The notes: generated from the letters alone by a model not told the origin. A stretch of DNA of 64,000 bases from Ilumatobacter coccineus YM16-304 (GCF_000348785.1 NC_020520.1:124001-188000), one strand, 5' to 3'; shown: positions 33,670 through 42,577, counted from the first letter of the stretch. Numbers and translations: made by a program.

Positions 33670-34232
33670 GCGTCGCGCTCCCAGACGTAGAACTCGAACT
33701 CGTTCCAATCGCTGTCGCGAGGTGCCGGGCTACCGACGGGTTCGTGGTCGAGCCAACGTCGCACCAGGGTGATGCTCACGGGTTGCACGCCGTCGCGCGC
33801 GTACTGATCGGCGAGCCACAGCGCGGTCGGTCGCCAGTACTGCTCGCGGTTGTTGAGCCGCACGCGTTCTTGCCACTTGTGCCATCGGTACTGGCGGTAG
33901 GCGCCGATGACCGGGTCGAAGTCGGGGACGTCCCACACCTCGATGGTTCCGTCGTCGTGAACGATGCGCGCCTGGACGTCGAGCGACTCGCTCCGCGGGT
34001 TCGGGCTGAACACTCCCCAGTCCTGCAGCAGCCCCATCTTCGTGGCCGGACGCCACAGCCCGTCGAGGTCGGATTGCAGTTCGCCGCGAGGGATGTTCGG
34101 ACCGACGAGCCACACGGCCCCGACGATCATCGCGACGATCACGACCGCTCGACCGGCCGGCGACGTCACCAGCGCGCTGTGTCGGTCGACGTGCTCCCGA
34201 TCGAGGCGTGGCTCGTCGCCGGTCGTTTCCAC
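33666..34232 (-). CDS. Membrane-anchored partner of the HTTM protein
   Basis: This 188-residue protein has one membrane helix at about residues 31-50 (VVIVAMIVGAVWLVG) and a soluble domain with DWGVFSPNPRSESLDVQARIV, YRQYRWHKWQERVRL and WLDHEP. Genes of this kind are typically beside HTTM genes, suggesting one complex. The GTG start at 34232 is chosen because TACGGT ends six bases upstream; the frame could otherwise extend through the repeat array, which is not coding. Function is unknown. Confidence 0.72.
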   Translation of the reverse strand: METTGDEPRLDREHVDRHSALVTSPAGRAVVIVAMIVGAVWLVGPNIPRGELQSDLDGLWRPATKMGLLQDWGVFSPNPRSESLDVQARIVHDDGTIEVWDVPDFDPVIGAYRQYRWHKWQERVRLNNREQYWRPTALWLADQYARDGVQPVSITLVRRWLDHEPVGSPAPRDSDWNEFEFYVWERDA

Positions 34233-34287
34233 GTCACGACCGTAGCGGTCGACCCCCACACGGAAGTGGGAGTCCCAGACCCCAGAG

Positions 34288-34459
34288 GACGATTTCTGCC
34301 CAGGCCAAAAATCGTCGCGTGAGGGTGATATTTGCCCAGGCCGAAAATCCTCGCGTGAGGGTGATTTCTGCCAGGCCGAAAATCGTCGCGTGAGGGTGCT
34401 TTTTGCCCAGGCCAGAAATCGTCGCGTGGGGGTGATTTTTGGCCAGGCCAGAAATGGTC
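34288..34459. repeat. Array of five 29-base palindromic repeats
   Basis: Five imperfect palindromes lie at 34288-34316, 34324-34352, 34360-34387, 34395-34423 and 34431-34459, a period of about 36 bases. The core is TGCCCAGGCC with outer arms like GACGATTT and AAATCGTC; spacers are 7 bases of the form GCGTGAG. The array sits directly downstream of the minus-strand nitronate monooxygenase gene. A second array of the same family lies at 58857-58957. Spacers are too short and repetitive for CRISPR. Confidence 0.9.
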
Positions 34460-34465
34460 GCGAGG

Positions 34466-35605
34466 TCAGTTGGTGAGTTGGGCGGCGAGGGCTTCGGTTG
34501 CCTCGATGAACTCCTCGACCATCTCCATCACGACCTGGCCGGCCGACTTCGGCTGGTTCATCGTGCCGACGATCTGTCCGACGAAGTAGTTGGCGAGTTC
34601 GTTCGCACCCGAGCCCGGCGTGTTCGCCGCACGGTTGATCCGCTGCTGGGCGGCGCTGGTGAGGATCGGCTGCAGCGGCATGCCGAGCGGATCGGGGGTG
34701 TCGGGACGCTCCCACTCCTCGGTCCACTTCGACTTCAGCATGCGAGCGTGCTTGCCGGTCAGCGACCGTGAGCGGATCGTGTCGGCCGACGTGGCCGCCA
34801 GGAACTTCTCCTTCACCGCCGGGTGGGTCTCGGCCTCGTCGGTCGTGAGCCAGACCGAGCCGCACCACACGCCCTCGGCGCCGAGTGCCATCGCCGCGGC
34901 CATCTGTCGGCCGCGTCCGATACCGCCGGCGCCCAACACCGGGATGTCGACCGCGTCGACGATCTCGGGGATCAGCACCATCGACCCGATCTCGCCGGTG
35001 TGGCCACCCGCTTCGGAACCCTGGGCGATGATGAGGTCGACGCCGGCAGCCTGGTGCCGCTCGGCGTGCTGCGGCCGCCCGGCCAGCGCACCGATCAGCT
35101 TGCCTTCCTGCTTGCAGCGATCGATCAGGAACTGCGGCGGCGGGCCGAGTGCATTGGCGACGAACGCCGTCTTGTGCGCCAGCGCGATGTCGAGCTGCGG
35201 CATCGCGTTCTTCGCGCTGAACGGAGCGTCACCGCTGCTGCCGTACATGCCGCCGCCCGCATCGTTCGGATCGCTGAGCTCGGGCACGTCGTAGCGGGCG
35301 AGGATGTCGTCGACGAACTCGCGGTGCGTGTCGGGAATCAGCTTGCGGATGTCGTCCATCGTGTAGCCGCCGTCGCCGTCACCCGCGTACTTGGCCGGGA
35401 CGATGAGGTCGACGCCATAGGGCCGGTCGCCGACCTCGTTCTCGATCCAGTCGAGGTCGATCTCGAGCTGCTTGGTGGAGTGCGCGACAGCGCCGAGCAC
35501 GCCCATGCCGCCGGCTTTCGTGACCGCGGCCACGACATCGCGGCAGTGGCTGAACGCGAGAATCGGAAACTCGATGTCGAGGAGTTCGGTGGCGGCAGTC
35601 TTCAT
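34466..35605 (-). CDS. Nitronate monooxygenase / 2-nitropropane dioxygenase family
   Basis: This 379-residue FMN-dependent TIM-barrel enzyme has the family segments FPILAFSHCRDVVAAVTKAGGMGVLGA, GVDLIIAQGSEAGGHTG and PVLGAGGIGRGRQMAAAMALGAEGVWCGSVW. It could oxidise nitronates, though many relatives act on other substrates such as enoyl-type compounds. GAGACT ends six bases before the ATG. It is divergent from a hydroxyacid dehydrogenase gene and followed by a palindromic array. Confidence 0.87.
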   Translation of the reverse strand: MKTAATELLDIEFPILAFSHCRDVVAAVTKAGGMGVLGAVAHSTKQLEIDLDWIENEVGDRPYGVDLIVPAKYAGDGDGGYTMDDIRKLIPDTHREFVDDILARYDVPELSDPNDAGGGMYGSSGDAPFSAKNAMPQLDIALAHKTAFVANALGPPPQFLIDRCKQEGKLIGALAGRPQHAERHQAAGVDLIIAQGSEAGGHTGEIGSMVLIPEIVDAVDIPVLGAGGIGRGRQMAAAMALGAEGVWCGSVWLTTDEAETHPAVKEKFLAATSADTIRSRSLTGKHARMLKSKWTEEWERPDTPDPLGMPLQPILTSAAQQRINRAANTPGSGANELANYFVGQIVGTMNQPKSAGQVVMEMVEEFIEATEALAAQLTN

Positions 35606-35683
35606 GCTGCCAGTCTCGCCGCGCAACGACCTGCGTGACGAACCAACGCTCCGGACCAGCGCGTCGGCTGACAGACTCGCGGT

Positions 35684-36646
35684 GTGGTTGACGCACTGTT
35701 CTGTACCGATCGATTCGTGGCCGAGCACGGGGATCGACTCCGCGACATGGCTCCGGAGGTCGATCTCGTTCCCCTCGACGGCGACCAGCCGGTCTCGTCC
35801 ACCGACCTCGAACGAATCACGATCGCGTTCTTCTCGCACGATGCCTGGCCGGAGCGCGCCGCGAACTTCTTCGGCGCTGCGACGCGAGCGCCGAACCTGA
35901 AGTGGCTGCACACGATGTCGGCCGGTGTCGACAGCCCCGTGTTCGCCTCGTTCCTCGAGCGCGGCGTGGTGCTCACCAACTCGTCGGGCACCAGCGCGGC
36001 GCCGATCGCCCGGACGGCGATGATGTACCTGCTCGGGCTCACCCGAGGACTCCCCGAACTGATCCGAGCGCAAGACCGCCACGAGTGGGCGTGGGCCAAG
36101 TGGCGCGAGCTCGAGGATCGATCCGTCGCCGTCGTCGGCTGGGGTCCGATCGGCCAGGAGGTGGCGCGGTTGTCGGAAGCGTTCGGCATGTCGCCGACGA
36201 TCGTCCGTCGAGCAGCACACGGCGACGAGCCGTACCCCGTCCGTCGACTCGACGAGTTGGTCGACGTCGCTCGCGACCACGATGCGATGGTCGTGGCGCT
36301 GCCGCTCACCGACGAGACCGCGGGCATCGTGTCGGCCGACGTGATCGACGAACTCGGACCCGAGGGGTTGTTCGTCAACGTCGGTCGCGGCGAGTTGGTC
36401 GATCAGCCCGCGCTCGTGGCGGCGCTCGTCGACGGCCGACTCGGCGGCGCCGGCCTCGACGTCACGACGCCCGAGCCGTTGCCGTCCGACGATCCACTGT
36501 GGGACGCACCCAACCTGATCCTCACACCGCACAACTCCGGCTCGACCGACAAGACCGGCCGCCGCTCCGACGAGTTGTTTCTCGACAACCTCGCCAGATG
36601 GGTGGCGGGCGACGGCCTGGCGAACGTCGTGGCAGCGTCGCGGTGA
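35684..36646 (+). CDS. D-isomer-specific 2-hydroxyacid dehydrogenase
   Basis: This 320-residue NAD-dependent enzyme has the Rossmann motif VVGWGPIGQEVARL (about residue 148), the substrate-binding Arg in NVGRGELVDQ, Glu in PEPLPSDDPLW and the catalytic His in TPHNSGST. It should reduce 2-oxoacids or oxidise D-2-hydroxyacids. The GTG start follows CAGACT by six bases. A phosphatase gene begins within its stop codon. Confidence 0.9.
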   Translation: MVDALFCTDRFVAEHGDRLRDMAPEVDLVPLDGDQPVSSTDLERITIAFFSHDAWPERAANFFGAATRAPNLKWLHTMSAGVDSPVFASFLERGVVLTNSSGTSAAPIARTAMMYLLGLTRGLPELIRAQDRHEWAWAKWRELEDRSVAVVGWGPIGQEVARLSEAFGMSPTIVRRAAHGDEPYPVRRLDELVDVARDHDAMVVALPLTDETAGIVSADVIDELGPEGLFVNVGRGELVDQPALVAALVDGRLGGAGLDVTTPEPLPSDDPLWDAPNLILTPHNSGSTDKTGRRSDELFLDNLARWVAGDGLANVVAASR

Positions 36647-37149
36647 GCTGGCCGACAGGACGTTCGCTCGACGGCGGGCTCGATCAGATCGCGACCCCCG
36701 ACGGCACCGGAGAGATGTGGCTGTGCGGCAAGCACGTCGTCGGCCCCGACCCCGAAGCGGTCCGCTCGCGTGTCGGCGGCAACTGCACGATCGTCAGCTT
36801 CAACCGTCCGAACGACATCGCTCGCTACCCCGACTACGGACCGTGGCTGCGAACCTCGCCGCACGCGCTGTGGTTTCCGGTGCCCGACTTCCATGCACCC
36901 GCGCTCGACGACGCGCTGCCGGTGCTGGAGCAGATCGCCGACATCCTGCGACGTGGCGACAACGTCGTCATGCACTGTTCGGCCGGAATCGGTCGGGCCG
37001 GGACCATGGCCGTCGCCGTGCTGATGACGCTCGGCGTCGACATGCGCGATGCGCTCCGGCAGGTGTCGTCCGATCGCCCCGGTGCCGGCCCCGAAGTCGG
37101 TACGCAACGCGATCTGATCATGGCGCTCGCCGAACACCACGCAGATTGA
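36643..37149 (+). CDS. Dual-specificity/tyrosine phosphatase
   Basis: This 168-residue protein has the Cys-x5-Arg phosphatase loop MHCSAGIGRAGTMA and a WPD-like aspartate in FPVPDFHAP. It can hydrolyse phosphotyrosine or other phosphoesters. The GTG start overlaps the dehydrogenase stop as GTGA, so the two are coupled, although a metabolic link is not obvious. Confidence 0.85.
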   Translation: MSWPTGRSLDGGLDQIATPDGTGEMWLCGKHVVGPDPEAVRSRVGGNCTIVSFNRPNDIARYPDYGPWLRTSPHALWFPVPDFHAPALDDALPVLEQIADILRRGDNVVMHCSAGIGRAGTMAVAVLMTLGVDMRDALRQVSSDRPGAGPEVGTQRDLIMALAEHHAD

Positions 37150-37172
37150 CGGCGGCCCGACCCAACTACATT
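37146..37172 (+). promoter_or_regulatory. Predicted promoter of the DinB-like gene
   Basis: TTGACG (37146-37151), which includes the stop codon of the phosphatase gene, is followed after 15 bases by TACATT (37167-37172). The ATG lies six bases further on, predicting a leaderless transcript. The spacer is slightly short. Confidence 0.5.
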
Positions 37173-37178
37173 GAGCCG

Positions 37179-37742
37179 ATGTCGCAGCCAGAGTCACCGG
37201 AAATGCTGTCGATCGACGAGTTGCTCGACGAGTACGCGCTGGCCCGCGACCACAGCCTGGCGCTGATCGCCGACCTGGGAGTGGACGAGGTGGCGTGGCG
37301 GCCCGACGAGAACAGCAGCTCGATCGCCTGGCATCTCGGGCACCAGGCGGCGGTCAACCACTACATGGTGCGCAATCTGACGGCTGCCGAGGTGTCGTTC
37401 GACCAGCGGTTCGATGCGGTGTTCGACTCGGCGACCCCCGAACCGGCGCGGGGCGACCTGCCGCCACTCGACGCGATCGTCGACTACCGCGACAAGATCG
37501 CCGAGAGCACCGTCGCCACGGTCCGGAGGATCGCCGACGGGGACGTGGGCGCGCCTCGGCAACTCGCGTTGATCGCCGATGGCATGCTCCGAGCGATCAT
37601 CAACCACGAGTATCAGCACAGCACGTGGATCGAAGAGGTCCGCTCGACGATGACCGAGAGTCCGGCTCCGAAGCCCGAGAGTTCGCGTCTCGTCGTCGTC
37701 GACGGCTACCACCTGCTCGCGAACCCGACGGTCACGCACTGA
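37179..37742 (+). CDS. DinB-family protein
   Basis: This 187-residue four-helix protein fits the DinB/YfiT metal-binding fold, with the family histidines in SSIAWHLGHQAAVNHYM and INHEYQHSTWIEEVR. Relatives in actinobacteria include mycothiol-dependent enzymes, which would agree with the Rv2466c-like protein in this window, but the substrate is unknown. A -10-like TACATT lies six bases before the ATG. Confidence 0.8.
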   Translation: MSQPESPEMLSIDELLDEYALARDHSLALIADLGVDEVAWRPDENSSSIAWHLGHQAAVNHYMVRNLTAAEVSFDQRFDAVFDSATPEPARGDLPPLDAIVDYRDKIAESTVATVRRIADGDVGAPRQLALIADGMLRAIINHEYQHSTWIEEVRSTMTESPAPKPESSRLVVVDGYHLLANPTVTH

Positions 37743-37801
37743 GGCGCCACGAGGGCCGTCACGCAGGCGTGGCGTCGACCAGCGTCACGTCGGGCGTTGG
37801 G

Positions 37802-38098
37802 TCAGCCGGCGTCGTACTGCACGGCGGCGCGCGCCGAGATGCTGCCGGCGAGGTACTTCTCGATCAGCGCTTTGTGATCGGGGTGATCGCGGTAGACCGC
37901 GTAGTCGTCGACCGAGGCGTACTCGCCGACGATGACGTAGTCGTAGTTGCCGTCGGAGATCTGCAGGTCGGGGCCGTGGCGGAAGTCGCCGACCTCGGGC
38001 ACCGATGCTGCGACGGCTGTCAGCGTCTCGCTGAACTCGTCGATGTGCGCTTGGTCGACATCGTCATTCCACTTGAACATCACCACGTGCCTGAACAT
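37802..38098 (-). CDS. Dabb (stress-responsive alpha/beta barrel) protein
   Basis: This 98-residue protein starts MFRHVVMFKWNDD and contains DFRHGPDLQISDGNYDYVIVGEYASVDDYAVYRDHPDH, the full Dabb dimeric ferredoxin-like fold. These small proteins have varied or unknown roles. CACACT ends six bases before the ATG. It is separated from the thioredoxin-like gene by 30 bases and may have its own promoter. Confidence 0.88.
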   Translation of the reverse strand: MFRHVVMFKWNDDVDQAHIDEFSETLTAVAASVPEVGDFRHGPDLQISDGNYDYVIVGEYASVDDYAVYRDHPDHKALIEKYLAGSISARAAVQYDAG

Positions 38099-38128
38099 GT
38101 GGTCAGTGTGCCAGGCGCGGCCGACGAG

Positions 38129-38923
38129 TCAGGCGAACTGTGCGGCGAGTTCGAGGACCTCGCCTTCGGGGATGGCACCGCGCCAGCGACCGATCTCCTC
38201 GCCGTCGGGCGAGAACATGATCACCGTGGGCTGCCCGGTGATCTCGAAGGCCGTCCAACTCTCGAACGACGAGTCCCAGAGCATCGTGAACGACTCCGTG
38301 CCACGTTCGGCGACGAACTCGAAGGCTTCACCGAGGCTGTCCTGGGTGCCGAATCCGATCACTTCGACCTCTTGCAGATGATCTCGAGCGAACTGCTCGA
38401 CGTCGGGAGCCTCCCGACGGCAGGTGGGTCAATGCGGCGCCCAGGTCCAGAGCAGGACCGGTCGGTCGGACGGGAGGATGTTGCGAATGTTGGCCTCGCT
38501 GGCCCGTCCGACATCGTCGACGACGAGATCGGGGAAGGGATTGCCGTCGAAGTCGGCGGCGGGCTGAACGTCGGTGGCGAATGCTCGTCCACCGATCTCC
38601 GCGGGCGCAACGGCAGGCTCCGGTTCTGGTGCCGGTTCGTCGGCGTCGGTTGCGGTTTCGATTTCGTCGTCAACCGCGTCGATCACGGTCGTTGCCGGGA
38701 GTTCGGCCGGTGGTTCAGTGGCAACCGATTCGTCCGGGGCGTCGGCTTGAGCGTCGACGTCGGCGTCGGTTTCGGCGTCGGGGGCCGCGGTCGCCGGCGG
38801 TGCGTCGGACGCAGCGGGGCCGGATGTCGCGCTGTCGGAGCCGCTCGAACCTTCACCGCATGCGGCGAGCACGAGTGCTCCGGCGAGGATCGCGGCCGGG
38901 AGCACACGTCGTCGGGAGAGCAT
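38129..38923 (-). CDS. Thioredoxin-fold lipoprotein, probable selenoprotein (Sec at in-frame TGA)
   Basis: Read through one TGA at 38429-38431, this is a 264-residue protein. It has a lipobox (VLAAC, Cys22), an acidic Ala/Pro-rich linker to about residue 105, and a TlpA-like thioredoxin domain. The active-site segment is LLWTWAPH, then TGA (codon 165), then PTCRREAPDVEQF: the stop sits exactly where the first Cys of Cys-x-x-Cys belongs. Downstream the frame stays open for 99 codons and includes the cis-Pro loop ITGQPTVIMF. A hairpin with a G-rich loop begins nine bases after the TGA, as expected for a bacterial SECIS. CACAAT ends six bases before the ATG. The alternative is a nonsense mutation or sequencing error. 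Confidence 0.75.
38401..38419 (-). promoter_or_regulatory. Candidate bacterial SECIS hairpin
   Basis: On the minus strand CGTCGGG, loop AGGCT and CCCGACG form a perfect 7-base stem. It starts nine bases after the in-frame TGA, and the loop begins 16 bases after it, with G in the first two to three loop positions. This fits general descriptions of bacterial SECIS elements, which lie inside the coding region just after the UGA. Confidence 0.65.
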
Positions 38924-39200
38924 CTCTGCATTGTGGCAAACAATCCGTCTGAACTACCGCCGGTCTCAGATTGTTTTCAATCGAGCCGTGCGTCGAGCGA
39001 CACAGCAGCCCCACGGTCACCCTCCCGCAGACCGGTTCATCGTCGGGGGCCCTCCGACCGGCAGCGTTCCTCCTGGCCTGCGGCGCCGCCCTCGTCGCGC
39101 TCGCTCGACGTCCTCGCTTCGGCTGACACCGCCGCAGCGTCGCCGCCGCATCACGTGGAGGCGCGGTGCGGAATCTCGCAACAGACGCGACACTCGAGGG

Positions 39201-39836
39201 ATGAACTCGTCTCGACGAATCGCTGTCCTGCTCGTCATCGCGAGCTTCTCGCTCGCGGCCTGCGGGTCGAGTGATGATTCGAGCGACTCGGTACCGAGCG
39301 ACACGGCGGCGACCACTGACCCGGTGGCGACCGCTGACACCACGACGCCCGCCGCCGACTCGGCACCGGCGGCGACCACCGACGCTTCCTCCGATGACGA
39401 GAAGGACGAGAAGGACGAGGCGGGCGACTCAGCACCACCGAGTCGGCGCACCACGATCGACGACGTCTCGGTGTTCGACCCGTCGAGCCCCGACGGTGAC
39501 TTCCCACGGGCTGCGGTGCCGGTCGATGCGTACGCGGCCAGCGAGGTCCTGGACGAGCCCACCGACGGAGAGGTCGAGGCAACCGTGTCGGCGCTCGAGA
39601 CCGATGGTCACGTCGTGATCCCGGTCGTCATCGAGACCTGCACGCTGGTGGCGGTCTGGGCGCTGCCGCATCCCGGCGAACTCGTCGTCGGCTACGAGGA
39701 GCATCCGAACGTCGACTGCATCCGCTCGGTGCCGCGCACCGCCGTGTTCACCCTCCCGGTCGCGGGGGAGAACAGCGAAGGCGAGTGGGACTTCGCCGAG
39801 CCGTACGACGTCACCCTGCAGCGCCGAGTCGGCTGA
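39201..39836 (+). CDS. Putative lipoprotein, unknown function
   Basis: This 211-residue protein has a signal peptide with lipobox SLAAC (Cys21) and an Asp/Thr/Ser-rich linker with a charged DEKDEKDEAGD stretch. A C-terminal beta-rich domain of about 120 residues has two cysteines (IETCTLVAVW and NVDCIRSV) that may form a disulfide. No family is recognised. It is divergent from the selenoprotein candidate, which could act on such disulfides in the same compartment; that link is speculation. Confidence 0.7.
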   Translation: MNSSRRIAVLLVIASFSLAACGSSDDSSDSVPSDTAATTDPVATADTTTPAADSAPAATTDASSDDEKDEKDEAGDSAPPSRRTTIDDVSVFDPSSPDGDFPRAAVPVDAYAASEVLDEPTDGEVEATVSALETDGHVVIPVVIETCTLVAVWALPHPGELVVGYEEHPNVDCIRSVPRTAVFTLPVAGENSEGEWDFAEPYDVTLQRRVG

Positions 39837-39872
39837 CGGTCGCCCCGCCCGACCGCGCGTCGGCCGGGTCGG

Positions 39873-41417
39873 CTACGAGGCGGCGGTCACGCCCGACATC
39901 ATCAACCCGAGCGTGTTGATGTCGAAGTCCGCCCGGGCGACTTCGCCCATGATCTTTCCCTCGAGCAGGACGATGATGCGGTCGGAGAGCTGCATCACCT
40001 CATCGAGGTCCTCGGAGATGAGCAGGATGGCGGCGCCGTTGCTGCGCTGTTCGAGCAGTCGCTCGTGGATGTACTCCGCAGCGCCGATGTCGACGCCGCG
40101 AGTCGGCTGGGCGATCACGAACGCGTCGGCCCCCGATCCGAACTCGCGAGCGATGACGACTTTCTGGATGTTGCCGCCCGACAGGTTGCGCGTCGGCGTG
40201 TGTTGGCCGGGCGTCTTCACCCGGTAGTTGCGGATCAACTCCCGACAGCGCTCGCTGATCTTCGTCCGATCGAGCATGCCGCGCCGGGTGTAGGGAGGTC
40301 GGTGGTAGTCGCACAGCATCAGGTTCTCGGCCACGGTGAAGTCGCCGATGGCTCCGTGCACCATGCGCTCTTCCGGGACGTAGGCGAGTCCCATCTCACG
40401 AACTCGCCGAGGGTCCGGTGCGATCGTTCGAGTACCGGCGATCTCCACGCTCCCGGACGCGATCGGCCGCAGACCGAAGATGGCTTCGGCGAGCTCGCGC
40501 TGACCGTTCCCCGACACGCCTGCGACGCCCACGACTTCACCCTCGTGAACTTCGATCGAGAGGTCTTCGACCGCGAGTTGCCCGCGGTCGCCCATCACGT
40601 CGAGGTGTTCGACGACCAGCTTGGCCTGCCCTCGCTCCTGACTGCTGACCGTGCGAGTGAGTTCGACCGGGCGTCCGACCATCATCTCGGCGAGGGACTC
40701 GCGGGTGGCGTCGCTCGGACGGGTGTGTCCCGACACCTTGCCGTTGCGGAGCACCGTGATCTCATCGGAGAGCGCCATCACCTCGTGCAGCTTGTGCGAG
40801 ATGAAGACGAGGCCGCGTCCGTCGTCGGTGAGTTGTCGCAGCGTGGCGAACAGGTCGTCGACCTCGGGTGGGGTGAGCACGGCGGTGGGCTCGTCGAGCA
40901 CCAGCACCTGTGCGTCGCGGTAGAGGGCCTTCAGGATCTCGGCCCGCTGGCGTTCGCCCACCGCGAGTTGCCAGATGTACGCGTCGGGATCGACGTGCAG
41001 GCCGTACCGCTCCGACACGTCGGCCAGTTTCGCCTTCACGGGTCGCATGTCGGCGAGTCCTCGACGCCCACCGAGGCCGAGCGCGACGTTCTCGGCAACG
41101 GTGAGTGTGGGCACCAGCATGAAGTGCTGGTGGATCATCCCGATGCCTCGGTCGATCGCATCGGTCGGCGACGAGATGCGGATCTCCTCGCCGTTCATCG
41201 AGATGGTCCCCTCGTCCGGCTGGTACAGGCCGTAGAGGATCTTCATCAGCGTGCTCTTCCCGGCGCCGTTCTCGCCGAGAAGGGTGTGGACCTGACCCGG
41301 AAGCACCGACAGATCGACGGCGTCGTTGGCAACGACGCCGGGGAACCGTTTGGTGATGCCGCGCATCTCCAACATCGGAACCGTGCGATCGGTCGGTGTT
41401 CCCGGGTCAGGTGTCAT
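39873..41417 (-). CDS. ABC transporter ATPase, BMP/nucleoside importer family
   Basis: This 514-residue protein has two ABC domains in tandem, like YufO and RbsA-type ATPases. Domain 1 has LLGENGAGKSTLMKIL and a signature LAVGERQRAEILKAL; domain 2 has a degenerate Walker A (GVSGNGQRELAEAI) and signature LSGGNIQKVVIAREF. This asymmetry is normal for the family. It energises the importer encoded with the two permeases and the BMP protein. It follows the BMP gene by 32 bases. Confidence 0.93.
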   Translation of the reverse strand: MTPDPGTPTDRTVPMLEMRGITKRFPGVVANDAVDLSVLPGQVHTLLGENGAGKSTLMKILYGLYQPDEGTISMNGEEIRISSPTDAIDRGIGMIHQHFMLVPTLTVAENVALGLGGRRGLADMRPVKAKLADVSERYGLHVDPDAYIWQLAVGERQRAEILKALYRDAQVLVLDEPTAVLTPPEVDDLFATLRQLTDDGRGLVFISHKLHEVMALSDEITVLRNGKVSGHTRPSDATRESLAEMMVGRPVELTRTVSSQERGQAKLVVEHLDVMGDRGQLAVEDLSIEVHEGEVVGVAGVSGNGQRELAEAIFGLRPIASGSVEIAGTRTIAPDPRRVREMGLAYVPEERMVHGAIGDFTVAENLMLCDYHRPPYTRRGMLDRTKISERCRELIRNYRVKTPGQHTPTRNLSGGNIQKVVIAREFGSGADAFVIAQPTRGVDIGAAEYIHERLLEQRSNGAAILLISEDLDEVMQLSDRIIVLLEGKIMGEVARADFDINTLGLMMSGVTAAS

Positions 41418-41449
41418 CCACTACTGCTTTCTGTTCGGTCTGAACCCGA

Positions 41450-42577
41450 TCAGAGACCGGTCGACAACTCGCCGCTGCTCAGGGCGGCGATCGCCTCGTC
41501 GGCCGACGCCTTGACCTCCGGGTCGAGTTCGAAGCCGTCGTTGAACGCCATCTCGAGCCCGCCGTTCTCGAACGTCAAGACGAAGGATTCGCCGCCGAGT
41601 TGGCCGCCGGCGATCTTGTCGAGCACCTCGTCGAGCACGATCTCCCAGTGGTACACCTGCGAGGCGACGACTTCACCGGGTGCCAGGTCGGTCTGATCCG
41701 ACTGGGTGCCGAACCAGGGAATACCGGCCTCGGTGGCGACGCCTGTTGCTCCGACGACCATCTGGGCGGTGCCGGTCAGCACGTCAGCGCCGTTGGAGAC
41801 GTGTGCGTTCGCCGCTTCGGAAGCGAGGGCCACGTCGCTGAACGACTCGATGTAGTTGACGTTGACCGTCACGTCGGGATTCTGGGCGGCGACACCGGCG
41901 ACGAATCCGTCGACGTACAGGGCGGCGTCTCCGACTTCGATCGGGCCGACGACGCCGATCACGTTCGACGTCGTGAGCTGCGCAGCGATGATCCCGTTGA
42001 CGTACCCACCCTGGTCGGCCGACACCGTGTACGAGTAGACGTTGTCGAGACCGAACGTGTCGGCCGAGGTGCCCCACGCGAACGACGTCTCGGGGAAGTC
42101 GGGTGCGATCTCCTCGAGCGAGCTGCCGTACTGCGAGCCGTGAGCGATCACGAGATCGAAGCCGTCGTCCGCGTAGCCGCGAATCGCGGCCGCGGCGTCT
42201 TCGACGATGAACGTGCCATCGGTGGTGGCGACCTCGATGTCGCGGTTCTCGCTGACGCGCTCGACCGAATCGATGATCGACTGGGTGAAGGCGAGGTCGT
42301 TGCTTGCGCTCGGAGCGACGATGCCGATCTTGATCGGCTCGGCATCGGCCGTGTCATCCACGGTCTCCTCGACCGCTTCGGTCGCCTCGTCGACGGCCTC
42401 GGCGGCGTCATCCGCTGCATCGTCCGCTGCCTCGGTCGCGTCGTCGACGACTTCCTCGGCTGCTTCCGTTGCGTCGTCGGCATCGTCGGATCCACAGGCG
42501 CTCGCGACGAGCGCGAGGGTGGTGAAGGCTGCGAGCGCAGCCCGTCTGGTCACGGTGTTCTTGACGGTCTTCTTCAT
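41450..42577 (-). CDS. BMP family substrate-binding lipoprotein
   Basis: This 375-residue lipoprotein has a signal peptide ending LVASACGSDD, a 50-residue acidic Ala/Glu/Asp repeat linker, and a BMP domain: IKIGIVAPSASNDLAFTQSIID, VIAHGSQYGSSLEEIAPDFPETSFAW, GIIAAQLTTSNVIGVVGPIEVGDAALYVDGFVAG. Characterised BMP proteins bind nucleosides or purines. The neighbouring purine-type catabolic genes support a nucleobase-like ligand. It is third in its transporter operon. Confidence 0.92.
   Translation of the reverse strand: MKKTVKNTVTRRAALAAFTTLALVASACGSDDADDATEAAEEVVDDATEAADDAADDAAEAVDEATEAVEETVDDTADAEPIKIGIVAPSASNDLAFTQSIIDSVERVSENRDIEVATTDGTFIVEDAAAAIRGYADDGFDLVIAHGSQYGSSLEEIAPDFPETSFAWGTSADTFGLDNVYSYTVSADQGGYVNGIIAAQLTTSNVIGVVGPIEVGDAALYVDGFVAGVAAQNPDVTVNVNYIESFSDVALASEAANAHVSNGADVLTGTAQMVVGATGVATEAGIPWFGTQSDQTDLAPGEVVASQVYHWEIVLDEVLDKIAGGQLGGESFVLTFENGGLEMAFNDGFELDPEVKASADEAIAALSSGELSTGL

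Noticed and set aside
34288-34459. CRISPR array
   Set aside because: Spacers are 7 bases and nearly identical, the repeats are palindromes, and no cas genes are nearby.
34233-34868. N-terminal extension of the HTTM partner with repeated RRFLAW/SRDDFWPGQ peptides
   Set aside because: These peptides are translations of the palindromic array; a -10-like TACGGT and GTG at 34232 mark the real start.
38129-38362. Separate small gene for the C-terminal half of the thioredoxin-like protein
   Set aside because: It is in the same frame as the upstream half, lacks its own start signal, and alone would be half a domain without the active site.
38429-38923. Ordinary pseudogene truncated by a stop
   Set aside because: It cannot be excluded, but the stop is TGA exactly at the catalytic Cys position with a SECIS-like hairpin, which fits selenocysteine better than random decay.
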